Source: Nocardioides sp. Soil805
Lineage (GTDB): Bacteria > Actinomycetota > Actinomycetes > Propionibacteriales > Nocardioidaceae
Reading direction: 5' to 3'
DNA: 64,000 nucleotides
Assembly: GCF_001429625.1 (NCBI RefSeq)
Contig: NZ_LMSU01000002.1
Coordinates: 248,001-312,000 of the forward strand
Within the stretch, counting starts at the first letter, position 1. Every line of letters starts with the position of its first letter. The notes beneath the pieces were generated by a model. The model worked only from the letters and a program-made list of their open reading frames with translations, did no database searches and was not told where the DNA came from. The position numbers and the translations under genes were made by a program. Shown piece by piece: positions 58,424 through 64,000 of the stretch.

Positions 58424-61400
58424 TCAGACGACCTTCAGCGTGACCGTCCCGGAGGTGGAGCCCGTGACTCCGGTGCCGCCTCCGTAGACCGTCTTGAGCT
58501 TGTGCTTGCCCTTCTTCAGCCTGGGGAGCTTGACCTTGGCGAGGCCGCCGGCGCCCGCCTTGAGCTGGACCTTGGCGACGAGCTTGCGGCCGTCGTAGAT
58601 CTTGACGAGCCCGGTGGGCGAGCCGACTCCGGCTGCGGAGACGACGACCTTCACCTTCGCCCGGCTGCCCACGGCGACCTTCTTCGGTGCCTTGAGCACC
58701 GTCGTGGACGACGCCGCGGCCGGTGCGGGCGCCGGGGCCGGCGCGGGCGCGGGTGCGGGCGCCGGAGCCGGGGCGGGTGCGGGTGCGGGAGCGGGCGCCG
58801 GGGCCGGGGCGGCGGGGGTCGCGACCAGGACCGAGGCGGACGTCGCCGTACCGGTCGCGTAGCCGGTCATCGTCGCGCTGATGCGCACCGAGACGCGCTG
58901 GCCCGCGTCGCCGGAGCGGACGACGTAGGTGCGGGCCGTCTCGCCGGCGATGGTCGAGCCGTCGAGCAGCCACTGGTAGGACAGCGTCGCCGCCGACGGG
59001 GTCCACGTGGAGGCCGGCACGGTGAGCGTCTCGCCTACGACGGCCTGTCCCGTCGGAGCTCCCACGAACGTGGTGGTGGGAGCGTCTCCCGTCAGCCCGA
59101 CGACCGCGCCGCTGGTGGCGGACCCGTCCGCGTGGCCGAGGAGGCGTCCGGTCCAGCGGGCGGACAGCGAGGCACCCACGTCCACGGGACGGACGGCGTA
59201 CGTCGTCGCCGTCTCGCCGGCGATCGGAGTGCCGTTGCGCAGCCACTGCACGGACGCCTGCACCCCGTCGAGGTCCCAGGTCGGGGAGGTGCTGGTGAGG
59301 ACCGTGCCGACCTTGCCGGAGCCCGCCGGGGCCGGGGTGGACGTCGCGACGGGAGCGGCGCCGAGGAGCCCGGTGACGGGTGCGCTGGTCACGACGCCGT
59401 CGGCCCGCCCGGGCACGCGCCCGGTGTAGCGGACGGACAGGGAGGCGCCGACGTCCTCGGGACGGACGACGTACGTCGACGTGGTGGCCCCCGTGGTCGC
59501 CTGGCCGTTGCGCAGCCACTGGATGCTCTGCGTGACACCGGAGAGCGACCAGGTCGGCGGCCGGCCCGTGAGCGTCTCGCCGACCCTCGGCGTGCCGCTG
59601 ATGGTCGGTGCCGTCGTCGCGGTGGCCGCCGGACCCTGCGCGGCCGTGATCGCGTTGCTGCGCGAGGTCGTCGGGGTGCGACCGGGGAGCGTGCCGGTTA
59701 CCTCGAGCGTGATCGACGCGTTGAGGTCCCCGGCGACCACCGTGTAGGTGGTCCCGGTCGCTCCGGAGATGTCCGAGCCGTTGCGCAGCCACTGGCGCGT
59801 GACGGCGGTCCCGGACGGGTTCCAGGTCGGGTCGGTGGACGTGAGCACGGACCCGACCCGGCCGGTGCCCGCGATCATGGTGGACGTCACGGCCACCGGC
59901 CCCGCGCCGGGCTTGCCGGTGACGGCCGCGCTGGCCGAGGTGCCGGTGCCGAACTCGGGCGAGCTCCCGGTGACGAGCACGCTGAGCGAGCTGTCGACGT
60001 CCACGGCCTGCACGGTGTAGGACGACGCGGTGGCGCCGGGGATGGCCTGGCCGTTGCGCCGCCACTGGTAGCTGTTGGTGACGCCCGGGACGTTCCACAC
60101 GGGATTCACCGCGGTGAGCGCGGTGCCGAAGACGGCCGTGCCGTTGACCCTGGCCGCGGAGGTGGCGCTCGGGGCGCCACCGATGGTGAAGGAACGCCAG
60201 TCGCTCGGCTCGGACACGCGTCCGTCGACGTCGACCGACGCGACCCGCCACTCGTAGGTGGTCCCGACGGTCAGGGCCGTGGTGGGCGCCCAGGCTGTGG
60301 CCGGCGTGGTCACGGGGGTCGCGTATCCCGCGCCTGCGGTGCGCATCTCGAGCTTGTACTTCGCCGCCCCAACGACTTCACCCCACCGCAGCACGAGTCC
60401 GCGGGGACCCACGATCGCCGCGGCGGCCGGGGTGCTGAGGGCGGGGCGGGCGAGGACGACCTTGAGCTCGCCGATCGCCGACCAGCGCCCGGGGTTGCCG
60501 AACGAGTCGACCCGGCGCACGCGCCAGACGTAGGGCGTGTCCGAGGCCTGCAGCGTGGGCACGCCCAGCCCCCCGGTGGTGAACGCGGAGCGCTTGCTCG
60601 TCTTGTTGACCTTGAGGTTCGTGGCCGAGAAGTTGCGGTCGCCGTTGGCGGCCACCTGGATGTCGTAGCCGCGGGCGAAGGGCTGCGCCGTCCACCGGAA
60701 GGGCACCGCGCCGCTCACGACTGGGATCGTTCCCTCGGGTGGGGCGGGGGAGACGAGCGGGAGCAGGGTCGGGGCGGCGGTCGCCTTCGTGACCGTGCGA
60801 TATGGAGTCCACCCCAGGGCGTTGCCCTGGACGTCGATCGCCTGCACCCGCCAGTAGAGCGTGCCCTCGGGGTAGAGGCGGTCGGCCGCGGTGTAGGTGG
60901 GCTGGTCCACCCGCTTCGTCTCCAGGGGCGAGGAGAACGTGGCCTGGTCGTCGATCTGGAACTCGTACTGCATCCCCGACTGGTAGCTCTTCTCGCCGGT
61001 CACATACGTCGACGCCCGGTTCGTGTCGAAGTAGTCCCGCCAGGTGAAGGTGATCTCGGTGTCGGCGGTGGACGAACCCTGCGCCGGTGTCAGCAGCTCG
61101 AGTCGGGGGGACGTCTTCTTGAAGGCGTGCCGCGACGGGTTGACGGTGGACCTGGGATCAGGTCCGCACTGCGTGGCGGACTTGCAGGGCTGGATGAACC
61201 AGTAGTACGGCGTCTGGGCCAGGCTGTCGGCCAGTGCCTTGACCGGATAGGTGAAAGTCGGCGCCCAGCGGGTGTTGACCGTCCGGGGCGGGGTGGGGTC
61301 GAGAGCCCCGGTGGTGAAGTCTCCGTCCCTGGAGACGTGCACCCGGTACTCGGACGCGTACGGCACAGGGTCCCAGTCGAGGACCGGCGTGGCCGGGACC

Positions 61401-63400
61401 TCGGCGCAGATCTGGTCGACGCCGTCGGCGAGGGTCTTGGCGCACACGTTCCCGGCGTCGAGGCCGGATCCCGTCAGGGCGAGGCGCTGGCCCTTCACGA
61501 CGGTCAGGGGCAGCACCTCGAACTGGCTCGTCGGTCCGGCCACGTCGAGCGCGACGCCGAACTTGTCGTAGGGCGTGACCCGCCAGTTGTAGCTGCCCGG
61601 GGCGAGGAACGCCGTCGAGAGGTCGGTCGCGGCAGGGAAGGGCAGCTTCTTGTTGAGGATCGGGGCGGTCGACGGGGCGAACCAGTTGCCGGTGGTCGCG
61701 TTGCCGATTTCCATCCGGTAGTGGTCCGCGCCGGGGTAGGCGCCCCACGCCAGGCTGGGAGCGTCGTAGGTCGGCCCCGGCGATGGCACCGGCACCAGGG
61801 GCGTACTGGTGTCCAGCGGGTCCGTGGAGAGAGAGAAGGTTCCGCGGACGATCTCGCTGGTGCGCCCGCGCGCGTCGAGGGCGCGCACCGAGTAGCGGAA
61901 CGGCCCCTCCTCGGGCTTCATCGTCACGCCGATCGGTGTGAAGGAGGTGGAGTGCGTCTGCTCCTTGGGGAAGGCGAAGCTGTTGGCCCTCACGATCTCG
62001 ATCTCGTAGACCTCGGTGCCCGGAACAACTTCCCAGTCGAGAGTGGGGACCTGGACCGACGCGCCGTCGGCAGGGCTGGAGATGGCCAGGGCGTCAGAGT
62101 CCGTGTAGACGAAAGTCTGCGGGGTGGAGAAGATGCCGTCCACGCCGGCGGAGGGGTACGGCAGGTCCATCGGCCGGACCTTCCAGTAGTACTGGACGCC
62201 CTCGGTGGCGGGCATGCACGCGTCGATCAGGTCGAGCTCGCCCGGCGTGTACGTCGTTCCGGCGACGCGGCACTGCACGGTCTCTGCAGTGGGCTCGGTG
62301 AAGTTGACGTCCGTGCTCAGCCACAGCTCGTAGTGCGACGCGTGCGGGACCGGGGTCCACTCGAAGTAGAGGTCGTCCTCGACGAACTCCACCTCGCCTG
62401 CCGCGTCGTACGGATAGACGGGCTGCGGGGCGTCACGCCACACGCGGTCGAAGGCGTAGTGCTGCTCGGGCGCGAGCCGGACCCACTCGGTCGGGTTGTC
62501 GTCGAGGTCCCGGGCGCGGACCCGCCAGAAGTACTGGTCGTTGCCGAAGGTGACGGGCGGGGAGAAGCGCGTGCCGAGGACCCGGTCGGGCACCTGCGAG
62601 GTCTCGGGGCTGCTGAAGTCGAAGTCGTCGTCGACCTCGAGCTCGTAGTACTGAGCACCGTCCACGGGCTCCCAGTCGAGGACCACGTCCGTGATGTCCT
62701 CGTCGTCGGAAGGACCCGTGACCGTCGGGGTGTCGATCGGCGCGAGGGTGTAGGAACGCGTGTCGGAGAACTCGGTCGAGACCCCGTCGCCGAGCGTGGC
62801 GCTTACGTGCCACCAGTACTCGACGTCCGGGTCCTGGTTGTCCGGGACGACCAACGCCGTCGCGTCGGTGGTGTAGGTCGTGGCGCCGACGAACTGCTCC
62901 TCGGTGTCCACCTCGACCGTGTACGACGTGGCGCCCGCGACAGGCTTCCACGACAGCAGGGGCGGGTCGGCGGGCTGGACGAGCCGTACGCCGTCTTCCG
63001 GGCCGGTGAGCGTCGGGCCGGCCACGGTGTCGACGGTGAAGCCGAAGGGGGAGCTCCAGGAGCTCCAGGCGTTGCCGGAGTCCTTGGCCCGCACCTGGAC
63101 GTTCTGCTCCCCGACCGCGAGCATCTTGGTCGGGACCGAGACGGTGTTGACCGTGCTGGCGGTCCACTCCGGGGAGCCGAACCCCGGGTCGTTGTCCACC
63201 CGCACCTCGTAGCCGGTGGCGCCGGCGACGGGCTCCCATGTGAGCTCGACGGACGGCCCGGTCGGGCCGGTCGGGCCGGTGACCGTCGGGGTGTCCGGCG
63301 CGGCCGACGCGGGCGCGGCCTGGAGCGCGATCGCAGCGATGGCCGCGGACAGCGTGAGGTGGGTCAGCCGCCGGACGTGGCGGGACGCGGACGTGGACAT
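58424..63400 (-). CDS. Large secreted Fn3/Ig-like repeat protein
   Basis: 1,658 residues. Signal peptide to about residue 32 (LTLSAAIAAIALQAAPASAA). Residues about 38-1060 are a string of fibronectin-III-like modules, each opening with a W-x-P-V-x-G-A-x-x-Y-x-(V/L/I)-x-(V/I) strand (LTWEPVAGATGYEVRVD, LSWKPVAGATSYTVEVD, LDWEPVDGAQYYELEVD, FEWTPVPHASHYELWLS, LDWDPVPYASEYRVHVS, LRWGEVVGAAKYKLEMR). Residues about 1090-1520 hold five Ig-like repeats built around (Y/V)QWLRNGxxIxGxTxxTYxVxxxDvxxslsv. A linker of about 15 Ala-Pro pairs precedes a final Ig-like domain (Big_3_5 type; VAVGSRAKVKVVVSAAG...GKHKLKTVYGG). No sortase or membrane anchor is visible. Probably an extracellular adhesion or wall-associated protein. 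Confidence 0.9.
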   Translation of the reverse strand: MSTSASRHVRRLTHLTLSAAIAAIALQAAPASAAPDTPTVTGPTGPTGPSVELTWEPVAGATGYEVRVDNDPGFGSPEWTASTVNTVSVPTKMLAVGEQNVQVRAKDSGNAWSSWSSPFGFTVDTVAGPTLTGPEDGVRLVQPADPPLLSWKPVAGATSYTVEVDTEEQFVGATTYTTDATALVVPDNQDPDVEYWWHVSATLGDGVSTEFSDTRSYTLAPIDTPTVTGPSDDEDITDVVLDWEPVDGAQYYELEVDDDFDFSSPETSQVPDRVLGTRFSPPVTFGNDQYFWRVRARDLDDNPTEWVRLAPEQHYAFDRVWRDAPQPVYPYDAAGEVEFVEDDLYFEWTPVPHASHYELWLSTDVNFTEPTAETVQCRVAGTTYTPGELDLIDACMPATEGVQYYWKVRPMDLPYPSAGVDGIFSTPQTFVYTDSDALAISSPADGASVQVPTLDWEVVPGTEVYEIEIVRANSFAFPKEQTHSTSFTPIGVTMKPEEGPFRYSVRALDARGRTSEIVRGTFSLSTDPLDTSTPLVPVPSPGPTYDAPSLAWGAYPGADHYRMEIGNATTGNWFAPSTAPILNKKLPFPAATDLSTAFLAPGSYNWRVTPYDKFGVALDVAGPTSQFEVLPLTVVKGQRLALTGSGLDAGNVCAKTLADGVDQICAEVPATPVLDWDPVPYASEYRVHVSRDGDFTTGALDPTPPRTVNTRWAPTFTYPVKALADSLAQTPYYWFIQPCKSATQCGPDPRSTVNPSRHAFKKTSPRLELLTPAQGSSTADTEITFTWRDYFDTNRASTYVTGEKSYQSGMQYEFQIDDQATFSSPLETKRVDQPTYTAADRLYPEGTLYWRVQAIDVQGNALGWTPYRTVTKATAAPTLLPLVSPAPPEGTIPVVSGAVPFRWTAQPFARGYDIQVAANGDRNFSATNLKVNKTSKRSAFTTGGLGVPTLQASDTPYVWRVRRVDSFGNPGRWSAIGELKVVLARPALSTPAAAAIVGPRGLVLRWGEVVGAAKYKLEMRTAGAGYATPVTTPATAWAPTTALTVGTTYEWRVASVDVDGRVSEPSDWRSFTIGGAPSATSAARVNGTAVFGTALTAVNPVWNVPGVTNSYQWRRNGQAIPGATASSYTVQAVDVDSSLSVLVTGSSPEFGTGTSASAAVTGKPGAGPVAVTSTMIAGTGRVGSVLTSTDPTWNPSGTAVTRQWLRNGSDISGATGTTYTVVAGDLNASITLEVTGTLPGRTPTTSRSNAITAAQGPAATATTAPTISGTPRVGETLTGRPPTWSLSGVTQSIQWLRNGQATTGATTSTYVVRPEDVGASLSVRYTGRVPGRADGVVTSAPVTGLLGAAPVATSTPAPAGSGKVGTVLTSTSPTWDLDGVQASVQWLRNGTPIAGETATTYAVRPVDVGASLSARWTGRLLGHADGSATSGAVVGLTGDAPTTTFVGAPTGQAVVGETLTVPASTWTPSAATLSYQWLLDGSTIAGETARTYVVRSGDAGQRVSVRISATMTGYATGTATSASVLVATPAAPAPAPAPAPAPAPAPAPAPAPAPAPAPAPAAASSTTVLKAPKKVAVGSRAKVKVVVSAAGVGSPTGLVKIYDGRKLVAKVQLKAGAGGLAKVKLPRLKKGKHKLKTVYGGGTGVTGSTSGTVTLKVV
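58699..58810 (-). repeat. Ala-Pro dipeptide repeat within the large secreted protein
   Basis: A GGxGCx hexamer-type repeat encodes about 15 consecutive Ala-Pro pairs joining the last Ig-like repeat to the C-terminal domain. The variable codons show it arose by expansion and drift, and it is prone to length change. Confidence 0.85.
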
Positions 63401-63531
63401 GGTTCCCCCTGGATGAGCCCTGGTCGAGCGTCGCCGACGCTAGGCGCCAGGACGTCCGGACCACCGGCGATCGGAGGGAAGTAGTCACTTCGGACCATGA
63501 TCGTCGCCCGATCGGCCCACGGTGCCGTGTC

Positions 63532-64000
63532 TCAGTGGTCGCTGAATGCCGACCTCGGTACGGCGACCAGGGCGAGTGCCGCGAGCAGCGCGGCGACCGA
63601 GCAGACGGCCCACACGGTCAGGTAGCCGGCGAGCGGTGCGTGCCCGGCGGTGGGACCGTCCAGCGAGCCCGTGGAGGCGAGGGCGATGGCGAAGATCGAG
63701 GAGGCGATGGCCCCGCCGACGGTCTTGGTCGCGTTGGTCATGCCCGTGGCGAACCCCGTGCGGTCGGCGGGGGCCGCGGCGGCGGCCGCGGCGGGCAGCG
63801 CGGCCACGAGGGCACCCGACCCGATGCCGGCGACGCCCATGTTGACGAGCGCCTGCGTGGTCGTGTCGTGGAAGGGGATCCACAGCGCGTAGCCGACGGC
63901 CACCAGCAGGGACGAGGCGATGAGCGCCCGGCGGGCGGTGAGCATCCGGGACGTCAGCGGCAGGGTGAAGGCGCCGACGGCCAGGCTGACGACGTACACG
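63532..64000 (-). CDS. MFS transporter, C-terminal part
   Basis: The frame is open to the window edge, so the N-terminal part is missing. About 156 residues cover the last five to six helices: YVVSLAVGAFTLPLTSRMLTARRALIASSLLVAVGYALWIPFHD, VNMGVAGIGSGALVAALPAAAAAAAPADRTGFATGMTNATKTVGGAIASSIFAIAL and LAGYLTVWAVCSVAALLAALALVAVP. The GxGxGxxxxxLP and TGMTNATKTVGGAIASS stretches are typical of DHA2-type drug exporters. Likely a drug/proton antiporter. Confidence 0.85.
   Translation of the reverse strand, partial: VYVVSLAVGAFTLPLTSRMLTARRALIASSLLVAVGYALWIPFHDTTTQALVNMGVAGIGSGALVAALPAAAAAAAPADRTGFATGMTNATKTVGGAIASSIFAIALASTGSLDGPTAGHAPLAGYLTVWAVCSVAALLAALALVAVPRSAFSDH

Noticed and set aside
58163..63484. 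1,773-codon plus-strand frame opposite the large secreted protein
   Set aside because: Low-complexity Arg/Gly/Asp product without homology features; the minus strand has a signal peptide and ordered repeats.

Overview
The window is a 64 kb stretch of very GC-rich chromosomal DNA. Densely packed genes, frequent GTG starts, ATGA/GTGA/TGATG start-stop overlaps and a mycothiol-type DinB/maleylpyruvate isomerase protein point to an actinobacterium. The gene content (ECF42 sigma with DGPF partner, FadE5, EtfD, dcd beside tRNA-Gly, DUF6458) and many short intergenic palindromes suit Nocardioidaceae, probably Nocardioides or a relative. That genus call is inference. I see no prophage, insertion sequence, CRISPR array or integron. 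Both ends cut genes: a LivF-like ABC ATPase on the left and an MFS transporter on the right.

Layout. 1-2.7 kb: LivF end, VOC protein, ECF42 sigma/DGPF pair. 2.9-8.6 kb: an N-acetylglucosamine locus. A leftward operon (SIS enzyme, EIIB, EIIA, HAD phosphatase) faces a rightward one (GntR regulator, EIIC, NagA) across a DasR-like operator. 8.7-16.6 kb: membrane and secreted proteins, a phosphodiesterase, an SDR and a thioredoxin-NHL fusion. 16.7-21.3 kb: a ferredoxin-reductase-type flavoprotein, then a fully overlapping ABC exporter/two-component operon. 21.5-25 kb: FadE5, a TauE/SafE exporter and an Rrf2 regulator. 25-31.3 kb: a sulfotransferase-like protein, a SigE-type sigma/anti-sigma pair, DUF2461, App1, a lipoprotein and a C39-like protein. 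31.7-33.9 kb: tRNA-Gly(CCC), SGNH hydrolase, dCTP deaminase and a membrane protein. 33.9-38.9 kb: a five-gene siderophore uptake operon behind tandem iron boxes. 38.9-40.5 kb: a HicB-like/DUF4097/30-residue cluster. 40.8-44.6 kb: EtfD. 45.1-50.1 kb: IclR, an anchored Thr-rich protein, HutH and HutU. 50.2-58.3 kb: M48 protease, MFS transporter, a frameshifted DUF6131-like gene, two malyl-CoA-lyase-type proteins, DUF1992, DUF427, MOSC and a PEP mutase-family protein. 58.4-63.4 kb: a 1,658-residue secreted repeat protein.

How parts work together. FadE5 feeds electrons through ETF to membrane EtfD. The upstream regions of fadE5, etfD and the malyl-CoA lyase-type pair share a palindrome of the form GTTACYGNCRRGTA, which suggests one fatty-acid/acyl-CoA regulon scattered over 32 kb.

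Most unusual features. EtfD carries a 545-residue disordered tail with seven SLFD(L/I) motifs, two of them in an 89-residue tandem duplication. Several families of palindromic intergenic repeats recur, mainly between convergent genes; one pair of families sits side by side at two loci 26 kb apart. The Rrf2 gene's 3' end is duplicated around a palindromic insert. REP-like elements supply a stop codon to one gene and in-frame inserts to two others.
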